A stretch of DNA of 64,000 bases, from positions 62,001-126,000 of the forward strand of contig JACAXG010000302.1 of the NCBI GenBank assembly GCA_018881555.1, written 5' to 3'. This DNA is from Amblyornis subalaris (lineage: Eukaryota; Chordata; Aves; Passeriformes; Ptilonorhynchidae). Below the pieces are notes generated by a model. It saw only the letters and a list, made by a program, of their open reading frames with translations. It was not told where the DNA came from and did no database searches. Below are positions 11,566-20,293 of this stretch, piece after piece; the first letter of the stretch is position 1; each line of letters starts with the position of its first letter. The position numbers and the translations under genes are program-made.

Positions 11566-13460
11566 AATGGTGACCTTAATAATTAGATTATTTCTTATTA
11601 ATTGGATTATTTCTTAATAATTAGCAGGACCTCACCAGGGAGGAGGCATTGGAGGCGCTGCTCCTGCGATTTGGGAATTGCACTCTCCCAGCCCAGTGCT
11701 GATCCAGGGCCCATAGAGGCCCTTCCTCCGGCATCATAAACTCCCAGAGAGCAGAAAGCGTGNATGATGGAGCATCTTTGCCATCAGGATATCTCCAGGA
11801 GTCCCACCTGGCTCTGCCCCGACACTGCCGCATTCCCGCTCTGTGCCAGAGACCCATGGGAAAGGCTGGCCACTCCTTAACCTGGAGAATCCTTGGGATC
11901 TCCCAGCAGCATCCCTGTGGCACTGCGATTTCACAGGATCCACGGACAGTCCCGAGGTTTCCTCCCTCTCTCCTCCTGTCCTCGTGGAATTAATTAAATG
12001 GAAAACGGGGAAGGAAAAGGCCTTCTCTGCCGGCTGCTGGGAGCTGCTTTTCTCTTTCCAGCAGGCTGTTTACAAGGGGGGGGGGGGTTTAAAAATAGTC
12101 GGGAATGGTAATGAAGTGGAGAATGGGATAAACAGAGGGAGAGCCGGAGTTTTCCAGCAGCCCCCAATCACCGGAGCTCCTGCTTTCCCCTTGGAGAGTT
12201 CCATCCCCATCTCCATCGCTTTTTCCCTCATTACCTAAGAAGATTAAGGGCTTTGGGTTTGCAAAGTCCACTCTCTCCTCCGTGGGTATTTAGAGGGTGT
12301 AATTCCCGATTAAGTTTCACTCCGGCTTCCAGGGGAGCAGAGATCCCTTCTAGGGGGTGAGATGGGCTGCCAGATATCCTTGTCAGATGTGTGGCACAGC
12401 TCCTGGGGAACCTAATGGGATTTGCATTCCAGCGACTGCCNGAATAATCTGGCCCCCAAAGCTGTTCCCATCACACTTATTAAGCTTCTAGAAAATAATA
12501 AGGAATAAAGTGCTGGGAGGGGGAGATAAAATCACTGCCTTTGGAGGGGCAACCCCGAGCAGCAGCCGGGATGTGCTGGGATCTCCGGCACTCAGGAGCA
12601 AATGCAGGCTGTTTCCTGGGATACACCTTGACCTTACAAACCCCGTGCTTTTTAAAATGTCATGTCACCGCGGCCCCAAACTTCCCTAAATCCGGATAAG
12701 ATGAAAATCTAGCCAAGGAGGGGCAAACCCTGCAGCCACCAGACAATTCCTATTCTTAGATCTGCTCTTTGTGCCTGGAAGTTTTGGAGCCGCCGGCGAG
12801 GAAATCCCACCTGCGAGTCCATTCCCTAATCCCTTCAACTCTGCCTGGCAAAACTCGTCCCGGTATCCCTTATTCCAAAGCCACAAAATCGNACGGGATG
12901 TCGGTGCCAGGGAGGGTGTTACACACACGTTACACCCAGGTGTAGGTGTTACTCGGGGCTGTGGATGTGCACAGGGAGAGGATCGGCCATGCTTAAGGAG
13001 ATTATTTTCCCGGTGCCTCGCTCGGACACGCTGGGAGATGAGTGTTGATATTATTGCTTTCCCCTCCTGATCCCTGAGCCTTTTGCTTTGGATAACAAAG
13101 CCTAGCCCAATCCCCAAGGAATTACTGGAGTGATTTCCCTAAGACCATCCTGTTCTTGCCACAGCAGGATATAAATGAGGATTTCTCGGCACCGTCAGCA
13201 ATGTCTAATCCGCCTTCTCTAACCTGTCTGGCAGCTCCGATCGGAGCGTGCTGGGAAGAGGGAGCAGCGTGTGGAGTCAGCAGGAACTGTGAATGTGCAA
13301 GATGGAAAAAGGAATCAATAAAAAGGCAGGGGAAGAGCTTTCAAACTCGGTGCTGTGGCTCCAGAACGGTCCCCAGCTCGGGGAAATCCTCGCTCCACCT
13401 TTCCTGCGCACGCTGAGGATGGAGGGAATGCTGGGAGGGACTCCTGGTCCTGCAGGTACC
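11566..13460. other. Unique non-coding DNA
   Basis: Contains an AT-rich TTAATAATTAG-type repeat at 11575-11625, a G12 run, an AT-rich patch with AATAATAAGGAATAAAG near 12490-12510, and a stretch at 12660-13220 with scattered CpG and no recognised exon. No transposon remnant was recognised. Confidence 0.5.
12076..12087 (+). repeat. G12 homopolymer
   Basis: Twelve consecutive G between TTTACAA and TTTAAAAATAG. Confidence 0.85.
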
Positions 13461-13590
13461 AAATCATGGAACGGTTTGGGTTGGAAGTGACACAAAGTCC
13501 AAGCTCCAAGGCCCCTGCCACCCGCTGGCCGCTCAGGGCCCCATCCCAGCCGGCCTCGAACACTTCCAGGGACGGAACAGCCGCATCCAT
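13461..13590 (-). mobile_element. CR1 LINE 3' end, diverged (type A)
   Basis: Tail AAATCATGGAACGG, block G (TTGGGTTGGAAGTGACA), then a divergent F region (AGCTCCAAGGCCCC) and a good block E reverse complement with TCGAACACTTCCAGGGACGG. It fades after CAGCCGCATCCATGG. More decayed than most copies here. Confidence 0.82.
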
Positions 13591-13639
13591 GGAATACTCT
13601 GGGTCAGGAGGGACCTTTAAAGGTCAGCCGTTCCCAGCA

Positions 13640-14060
13640 CGGATGGGAGCCGGGGCTGGGTGCCGGGGATGCTTCCAGCTGGGTGCTGGCTGTCGGCTGG
13701 TGTCGGAGCGCCCATGGGCGNCGCGCTCGGAGCCGCGCTGCTCCAGACGCCGCCAGATTGGCCGGCAGATGGTGCATCCCACTCGCGGAGAAATATTTGA
13801 AAGGGCAACAAAATACAGCAGAAGCCATTTGACAGCCCACATGGTTCCCAAGGAATTAGCCAAACCGGCTCCGCTGGAAGCACAGCCAGCGCGCCGCGGA
13901 GCTGGAGCTGCGGCTCAGGGAGCCACCCAAACATTCCCAGCTTTCCTCTCCTCGCATTCCCGCCGCTCCCTCCTCTCCCGCGACGCTTGGGACGGCGCCC
14001 AGTGAACAGTGGGGCTGTGTGGGAGCCCCGCTCCTGAATCCCGGTGGTCACATCTGGACC
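13640..14060. promoter_or_regulatory. CpG-rich patch
   Basis: CpG is frequent, for example around GGCGNCGCGCTCGG near 13718-13731 and GCGCGCCGCGG near 13889, with AT-rich breaks between (13780-13860 includes a TTTGACAG site). Weaker than the island at 17520. It may be a minor promoter or simply GC-rich DNA. No gene start is recognised. Confidence 0.3.
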
Positions 14061-14096
14061 ACGCGAGCCTGCCGGGCACTGAAAAATCTCCGGAGT

Positions 14097-14252
14097 GCCG
14101 GGACAAGGGGGAATGGCTTCCCACTGCCAGAGGGCGAGGATAGATGGGATATTGGGAAGAAATTCTTCCCTGTGAGGGTGGGGAGGCCCTGGCACAGGTT
14201 GCCCAGAGATCTTTAAGATCCTTCCAACCTAAAGCATTCCACGATTCTATGA
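14097..14252 (+). mobile_element. CR1 LINE 3' end with internal deletion
   Basis: Blocks C and D are well preserved (GGGAATGGCTTCCCACTGCC, then GGCACAGGTTGCCCAGAGA). The sequence then jumps directly to block G, ATCTTTAAGATCCTTCC, and a good tail CACGATTCTATGA. Blocks E and F, about 110 bases in its neighbours, are missing. Short shared bases (GAT) at the joint suggest a deletion after insertion. Confidence 0.92.
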
Positions 14253-14424
14253 AAGGAGGCACCGAGTGTCCTAAATGCGTCCAGGGGATTCCGGCAATCC
14301 CAGGCACAGCCTCCTCTGAATTCCTGTGGCAGAACCAACACCGGGCAGAGCAGGAGTGATATTCCCGTTTGCCATCGGAGCCTTTTCCCTCTCCGCTGCC
14401 CACGAGTGCAACCCGGCAACTGCT

Positions 14425-14700
14425 GACTGGAACGTTTCTATTGTGGAGTTTATGCTAAATATGCATATCTTAATTGCATTAGTCAAAATAATTAGCTAAT
14501 ATATTTTTGCATAATGACGAGGTAAGCAAATATCACCAGAGCTCAGTGCTTCGTGCCTGAGTAAATTTGGGAAATTAATAGACTCCCAATTTCCTAATTA
14601 TCCGCCTTTTATTCCAAACTCAAACAATGAAATGCTCCTGCGTTTTGTCATTTAGTTTGCGCCTCGGAAAATTTTAAAGCACCTGTTTTTTCCCCTCACT
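14425..14700. promoter_or_regulatory. Candidate regulatory island, POU/homeodomain-rich
   Basis: Strongly AT-rich. ATGCATAT at 14461-14468 resembles a POU octamer half. TTAATTGCATTAG follows at 14470-14482. ATTAGCTAAT at 14491-14500 is an exact palindrome, then TTTTTGCATAATGA. CCTAATTATCC lies at about 14593 and CAAACAATG (SOX-like) at about 14621. The density of overlapping sites in 80 bases is typical of a deeply conserved enhancer. Conservation not testable here. Confidence 0.5.
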
Positions 14701-15179
14701 TTCCCAAGGAAATGGGAGCGATCCTGCCTCCCCTTCCCTGTTTTAGGCACTCAAAGTTGTGAGCTTCCTGATTTCCAGACAGAGCTCGGGTAGGAATTAG
14801 AATAAATAGTTTAGACTTAAAAATTATGATTTGAATTGGAAAAGGATCAAAGATTAAATGAAAAATTGGACATGATTTTTAAATTATGACGGCATTAAAA
14901 ATGCACAGCAATCCTTGGGCATTTAATCCCTCTGGAGCTGGATTGTTTGCAGAGGGGTGTTTCCAGCAGTGTTAGGCTGGAATGGTCCTAAATCCCTATA
15001 AACTCCCACCTAATCCTGAAAATTGCTCCAAAAAATGTATTCTGAAAAGGAGTATTTTTCCCATAAGGATTCCTGTGCATCTCTAATTTGCCCCTTCCCA
15101 TTTGTTTCCTGCTGAAGCCGGATCCAGCTCTTCTCCTTTCCCTGAATCCAATGCTGCCCAGGCCTCAGGATGCCCTTGC
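14701..15179. other. AT-rich unique DNA
   Basis: Continues the AT-rich context to about 14960, with AAAAATTATGATTTG and TTTTTAAATTATGACGGC, then returns to average composition. May be the flank of the preceding island. No gene. Confidence 0.45.
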
Positions 15180-15262
15180 GTCAGTGGTGGCCTTGGCAGT
15201 GCCAGGGAATGGTCGAACTTGGAGGGCTTGGAATGCTTTTCCACCCTTAATAACCCTGAACT
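15180..15262 (+). mobile_element. Old CR1 3' tail of a further type
   Basis: Matches by eye the classic avian CR1 end in which GTGGTGGCCTTGGCAGTGC is followed by a short spacer, an AATGGTCGAACTTGG-like step and GCTTTTCCACCC, finishing AATAACCCTGAACTCC. It is more diverged than types A and B, so probably older. Confidence 0.65.
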
Positions 15263-16010
15263 CCAGAGCACGAATCCCTTCTGCTTCCACAGGGGCCTCG
15301 TGGCCTCTGCCTGGGGGGGCCAGCCGGGTTTTCCAGGGTTTCTGTCAGAATCCGGAGCCGCTCTCACCATTTGGATGCCAACGCTCCGCTTTGCCGAGCG
15401 CGGCGGGTTCATCCCGTGTTTGGGATATCGCTGTCAGGAACTGTCTCGGGAAACTGCTGCAATATAAATGAACCAGCTGGTATTAGGGAAAGTGTGAAGC
15501 TCTCGTTTCCCTCCGTGGGGCTGGGGGAAGGGAAGGGGAGTGGGTGTGCTGCAAGGTTTGTCACACGGAGCCCAGCGATTCCGTGCTCGGGAATGCGGCT
15601 CCGGCAGAGGCCGGGCTATTGGGATGGGTTTTTTCCCTTTTGCTCCACCACCCCGTTCCAGGGAATCTGCTGATCTCGTCGCGCCGCGTCGCTCGGCAGC
15701 TGTTCCTCAGCCCTGCGGCACATTTCCATCCCGTGAACTCTCTGCTGGGAATTCCGCTGGGAAGCGGGGCCTCACCGCCCAGCCCGGCCCCCCCGAGCGA
15801 GTTCAGGGACCCTGGGCATGAACTTGTCCGTGCTGTCGCTTCCGGGTCACTTCCTCAGCTGGGAAAACCGGAGACAGCCCACTTCGAGCGGAATTCTTCT
15901 GATAGGGGACCTGGGGATCCTGTGGATTGGCCCCGCAGGGATATGCAGGTCACATCCCAGGGAACACAGGGGTTGCCTCCAGCAGGCACAGAGCCGCACG
16001 CAGCTCCCNG
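15263..16010. other. Unique non-coding DNA, moderately CpG-rich
   Basis: The acceptor-like CTTCTGCTTCCACAG ends at about 15292, but no coding pattern follows. CpG is common at 15390-15800. No repeat recognised. Confidence 0.45.
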
Positions 16011-16045
16011 AATCATGGAATCATGGAATCATGGGATCACAGAGC
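16011..16045 (-). repeat. CR1-tail-like GAATCATG repeat
   Basis: Three tandem copies of AATCATGG (N immediately upstream), then GATCACAGAG. This is the terminal microsatellite of avian CR1 in reverse orientation, with no element body attached. It is either a truncated insertion or a stand-alone microsatellite. Confidence 0.7.
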
Positions 16046-16109
16046 ATCCCTGTCCCTGATTCAGCGCCGGCTGCTCCGTTCCCGCCGTTGCCAACGGTGC
16101 TGTCAGCAA

Positions 16110-16330
16110 TATCCCAGCAGTGATTTCTTTATCAAAGGTCATTACCAATTATTTTGTAAAGAACTGACGCCCCGGTAATGACCTGATTTTATCTTTTTTC
16201 TTTATGTCGGTCATTTATATTTCATTATTGTCGTGTTATGGCCTATCTGCTCCCAACGAGGCACACATTAAACACAGTTATTGCCCCATATTTCATTTCC
16301 CAGTTTATCTCCTGCTCTGGAGAGGATCAT
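16110..16330. promoter_or_regulatory. Candidate regulatory island with 11-bp inverted repeat
   Basis: AGGTCATTACC at 16136-16146 and its exact reverse complement GGTAATGACCT at 16174-16184 flank a 27-base spacer. Each arm joins a nuclear-receptor half-site (AGGTCA) to a homeodomain core (ATTA). The left arm sits in TCAAAGGTCA, an extended half-site form. AT-rich DNA continues with TTATATTTCATTATTG and ACATTAAACACAGTTATTG. A symmetric composite element is a reasonable inference; no function is shown. Confidence 0.5.
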
Positions 16331-17519
16331 TCCCTGTTAGTTCAAGTGCAGGATAAACACACACGCTCCTCCCCAGCACTTGCCCTCTGTATTTCCACTC
16401 CATCCCTATGGACAGCAGCAGGGAATTTCCTATTGATTTTGAAATCCAGAGCCCGCTGCAGGTCCCTGCATATTCTTACATCACATCCCTGGGAGGGGAT
16501 GCCTGTTACTGCCTCCAAGGAAATGCTGGAACCAGCCTTCCCTGCGTGTAATTTATAGGGTGAATTATTAAATCCTCAGGATAACCACAGGTAGATCCTG
16601 CATCCCTCAATTTGCTCCTCTGTTTCTGGGAATGCTCAAATTCCTGTCACCAAGGCCTATCCCAGTGTCACTTTTCTAATGGAAAAACTCTCCTTAATGC
16701 AGAAGCAGGATACGGACACAGCTTTTTTCCCAGGACTTTGTGTGTGACTGGGACAGGGGAAATGCTGTTATCTGCTAAAGCATCCCAATGGATGCACAGA
16801 CAAGGAGGAAAATAGCTCCACAAACACACGGATTCTTAGTCCCAGCTGGGATCCATCAGCTAAAAACAACAGTGCCGAACCCAAAAAAGCCCCCCAACCC
16901 CCCAAATCTCGGGAAAGACAGTAATTCCCACCGCAATCTGTTCTTTCTGTGCTGCCTGGTTTATTATTAACCACCACTACTCTTGGCTTCTCGTGGCATG
17001 GCACCGATTAGCAATTCCTTGAAGGAATTTCTGGGCTTGGAAGTGGTGTGTAAAACGTGTTCAGGGGGAAAGAGGGTCAGGGCTCCCCCTCTGATCCATA
17101 ATCCAGGATGTCACATTAATAATACCTATTAAATGTATTCACCCTTATTAAATCCTGCTGGCCTTAGAGGCTGCTCTGCTGTTTCTCACATGGTGTTCCA
17201 GTTTATCCCGACCGTCTCCTCCACATCTGTGGGAATGAGTACGGCAGGCAGAATGGACTCCTTGGTGGGAATCAGCAGGTAACAGCCTGACAGTGCTTGG
17301 GTTTATCCCCCAGCGCTTGGAATGGGACAACGGGGGCTGCCAGCTGGGTGGGGACGGGCTCCTGATCCAGTGGTCCCGCTCCAGGGATCCGGTGAGCCCC
17401 AATCCATGAGCACAGCTCCGGGTGCCAGGCTGGGGCCCAGCTGCCACCCAGATGTGGATGTCACAGCACCCCCGTGCTCTGGTCACCGCTCCAAGGGACC
17501 AGAGCGTTAATTAACAGCA
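16331..17519. other. Unique non-coding DNA
   Basis: No repeat or exon recognised. An AT-rich patch at 17110-17155 has ATTAATAATACCTATTAAATG. The segment 16860-16910 is C/A-rich. Confidence 0.5.
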
Positions 17520-18025
17520 ATTATGACTAAGCACNGGAGCATCCCGGAGCCTCTCCCGCCTGCCCTCGCCCTTCCTCCGCGCGGATGCAGGAGCATCCAG
17601 GAGCGCCGGCAAAGAGCTGGAATGGCCGTCTGCTGCCAGATGTGCGACTGGAAGCAGATGTGACAGAGAAGCCGAGAACGCGCGCGTGGCAGCTCAGCCG
17701 GGGCTGGCACCGCGGCCCCCGCTCGCTCCCGGCCCGCTCCCCGAGCCGCTCGGAAAAGCAGGCACGCGGCGCTGGCGGGGGGCGGATAAATCGGCGGGGG
17801 ACGTTCCGCAGGCGAGGGTGAGCCGACGGGAGCCGGGCCGCGGCCGACGGATGCCGCGGGTGGGAACGGGACACGCGAGACGCCGGGAAAGGTGACGACG
17901 GCTCCGGGAGCCGGGGCCGCGCCCGCCGGGAGACGGCACGGGCGGGGAGCCGGGAGCGTCCCGCGGGACGCGGCGGGAGGCGGAGGATGGCCGCGGCTCC
18001 CGGGCACTGCGGGGACGCTCATTTC
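17520..18025. promoter_or_regulatory. CpG island, candidate promoter
   Basis: The densest CpG in the window: CGCGCGCG starts at 17679, a GC box GGGGCGG lies at 17779-17785 and GATAAAT follows at 17785-17791, a weak TATA-like word. Donor-like GTGAGC (17818) and GTGACG (17892) follow on the + strand. Proline/alanine- or arginine-rich frames on both strands are what CpG-rich DNA gives and are not evidence of protein. In birds such islands usually mark promoters, so a first non-coding exon, a long non-coding RNA or an alternative promoter could start here. Direction cannot be decided. Confidence 0.6.
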
Positions 18026-18364
18026 ATGCCTAGGTGACTCTGCCAGACACGTCTCGTGCTCTACTTAGCATTCAGCCTCCCCTGCCACCGGGCCATGTGC
18101 GGGCGCAGATGGCACCATTCATCTTTCATTCCCTTTCCCACTGGCAGGTAGGGCGGGACACGGGACGGCAGCGCCGGCCCCTCCCCGGCCCTTCCCATGC
18201 TCCTGCTTTTCCTGCTCCAGACACATCTGATCTGGGAAGAGCTGTCTTAACCGAGTGCCCCCTGCTAAGGGCGGGTGCGAACTGCTGAGAGGCTGCTGAG
18301 GAGAACGGGAGAGGGAGGAAGGAGGGATGTGCATCCTGTGGATGCGGGAACGGTGCTGGCCAGC
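18026..18364. other. Unique DNA next to the CpG island
   Basis: GC-rich shoulder of the island with falling CpG. A purine-rich stretch lies at about 18298-18330. No exon recognised. Confidence 0.45.
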
Positions 18365-18645
18365 TGATCACGGGATCACTGGGGCTGGAAAAAACCCCAG
18401 GATCATCGAGTCCAACCTTGTCACCCAGTGCCACGCCCAGTGATTCCTTGGACACCTCCAGGGTGAGAAGGGCCCCCCGGAGCCTCCTCTTCTGTAGGCT
18501 GAGCCCCCCCCCCAGCTCCCTCAGCCGCTCCTGGTGCTCCAGCCCCTTCCCCAGCTCCATTCCCTTTTCTGGCACTCTCCATGTTTTTCCTGTCGTGAGG
18601 AGCCCAAAACCGATCCCAGGATCTGAGGTTTGGCCTCAGCAGTGC
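18365..18645 (-). mobile_element. CR1 LINE fragment, internally deleted (type B)
   Basis: Starts at the tail-like GATCACGGGATCACTGG, then GAGTCCAACCTTGTCACC, GACACCTCCAGGG. It then skips to a segment nearer the 5' side (GAGCCTCCTCTTCTGTAGGC, CTCAGCCGCTCCTGGTGCTC, CTGTCGTGAGGAGCCC) ending near GGCCTCAGCAGTGCCTGGG. The missing middle is the GACTCCACCACC to AGACTG-like part that full copies carry. It contains a C10 run at 18504-18513. It reaches farther 5' than any other copy in the window. Confidence 0.9.
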
Positions 18646-18774
18646 CTGGGCCTTCTGGCCTTGCTGGTTTTGATTTCCACAAGACANCCCTAAAATGCAC
18701 AGAGGCATGTGGATAACTACACCCCCCACTTCAGTTCCAGCAGGCCTGGGATTATTTCAGCTCCCAAACTTTTC

Positions 18775-19260
18775 AAATAAAGCAGTAATTTCNGTACAAA
18801 TGGGCTTTGATAACTTCACGAAGGAATTTACCCAGCTTAATTAAAGCAGCAGCCCTGCCTTGTCCACCCAATAAGGCGAAGAGTTTTAAAATATTACACT
18901 CAATTATACTTATAAATCTTGCCCAGGTAATGAACATATTCTTTAGATTGCGGGAGAGCCGGACACTTATCTTACTCCCAAAGATAAACCACCACATCCA
19001 TATAATGCATTGCTAAGCCTCCCTCTTCCCATCCGCAGCGCCCGGAATCCCATTTTCTATTAAATAATAATCATTGTAATTAATAGAGTGGTTATTTTAT
19101 CTCCCTAATCTGGTTACAGCCATTTATCAAAGGGATGTAAATGAGGGCGGCAGCAAGCGGTTCATTATGATTTTCCAAAGGGCCCGTGTCTCTCGCTGGA
19201 GCATGGAAAATGTAATTCTCTTGAACTTAATAAGATACTTGACTTCGTGTCATTCCCNGG
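18775..19260. promoter_or_regulatory. Candidate regulatory island (SOX, TAATTA, TCF/LEF, GATA)
   Basis: AT-rich for nearly 500 bases. AGATAA lies at 18982-18987. CATTGT (19072-19077) overlaps TAATTA (19077-19082), a SOX/homeodomain composite. ATCAAAGG at 19126-19133 is the reverse complement of the TCF/LEF word CCTTTGAT. Other AT words are CTTAATTAAAG (18836) and TTATACTTATAAATC. Interpretation as an enhancer is by motif density only. Confidence 0.5.
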
Positions 19261-19479
19261 AAGCAAATCCAGTCAAGACTTGGCTTTTTTTTTTTCTGTC
19301 ACACTCAATTTGTTTGACTCACAATTCTCCATCAGTTCAGGCTGTTTTCCACACGCGCTTCCCGTGGCCAGCCGGGATGGAGGGGTGGGGTGTGGATGAG
19401 GGGATGGGATACGGTGGAATGGCTGCTCCGGTATCCCGGGGGAATGACACCCACGGAGTGCCGGGGCACGGCCTCTCCC
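19261..19479. other. Unique DNA
   Basis: Contains a short T run near 19288 and GGATGAGGGGATGGGATACGG-like G-rich DNA. Nothing else recognised. Confidence 0.4.
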
Positions 19480-19612
19480 AGGTTGGCACAGGTTGCCCAG
19501 AGAATTTGTGGATGTCTCATCCCTGGAAGTGTTCCAGGCCAGGTTAGACAACCTGCTCCAGTGGAACGTGTCCCTGCCCATGGCATGATCCTTAAAATCC
19601 CTCCCAAGCCGA
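19480..19612 (+). mobile_element. CR1 LINE 3' end (type A)
   Basis: Runs from D (GGCACAGGTTGCCCAGAGAA) through E, F (GTGTCCCTGCCCATGGCA) into G (CTTAAAATCCCTCCCAAGCC). Block F joins G almost directly: the usual intervening bases are lost and the terminal tail is absent. Confidence 0.9.
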
Positions 19613-20126
19613 GTGAGGAGCAGAGCCCTCAGTGACCCTTGTGCGTGTGGGATTTCCACCCTGTTAATTCCTGCGAAGGAGAAGGGAAACATTCCAAGGG
19701 TGTCAGACAGCTCCCGATGAAAGGAGCTGATTAATGAGAGCCCCGGAGATAAGTGGCACTTGAACCAACTTTCCCAAGTGATGGATGATGACACAGTGTC
19801 CCCTCCAATTAATGACAGGGACATAAAACACCTGGATGGAGCGGAGCAGATGTTGCTTCCCCGGTTAAACNCAGGCACAAATTGGCTTTTAAAGGATCAA
19901 CGGGAATGTGAACGTTGTTTGTTCCTCTGTTTTGTCCCACGCGGGAGCAAGGAATGGGACGTGCTCCTGACTCCCAGGAGTAACTCCCAGCTCACCCCGG
20001 AGCACGGCCTGACCTCAGGGTTATCTGTGTTGTTCCGTGTCTCCAAAGGGATCTCTCCCAAAGGAGCCCCAAACAGCTTCCAAGCGGATGGGGAGGGTTT
20101 GAGATAGCTACAGGAATGATGTGACC
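19613..20126. other. Unique non-coding DNA
   Basis: Average composition. TAATTAATG-like words are scattered at 19730-19820. No gene or repeat recognised. Confidence 0.45.
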
Positions 20127-20293
20127 CTGACAGACAGGCTGGGAGAGCTGGGAACGGTCAGCCTGGAGAGGAGAAGGATTCAGGGAGACCTCAGAGCCCC
20201 TTCCAGTGCCTAAAGGGGCTCCAAAAGAGCTGCAGAGGGACTTGGGACAAGGCCTGGAGTGACAGAATAAAGGGAATGGTTTCCCATTGCCAT
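20127..20293 (+). mobile_element. CR1 LINE middle fragment (type A)
   Basis: Carries block A (GGTCAGCCTGGAGAGGAGAA), B (TGCCTAAAGGGGCTCC, GAGGGACTTGGGACAAGG) and the start of C (GGGAATGGTTTCCCATTGCC), then stops. Because the copy at 19480-19612 holds only later blocks and lies upstream, the two are separate insertions rather than one broken element. Confidence 0.92.

Noticed and set aside
15278..15292. Acceptor-like CTTCTGCTTCCACAG
   Set aside because: No convincing exon follows; pyrimidine tracts ending in AG are common here.
17507..18022. 171-codon minus strand frame in the CpG island
   Set aside because: Proline/alanine/arginine-rich translation expected from CpG-rich DNA, with open frames on both strands.
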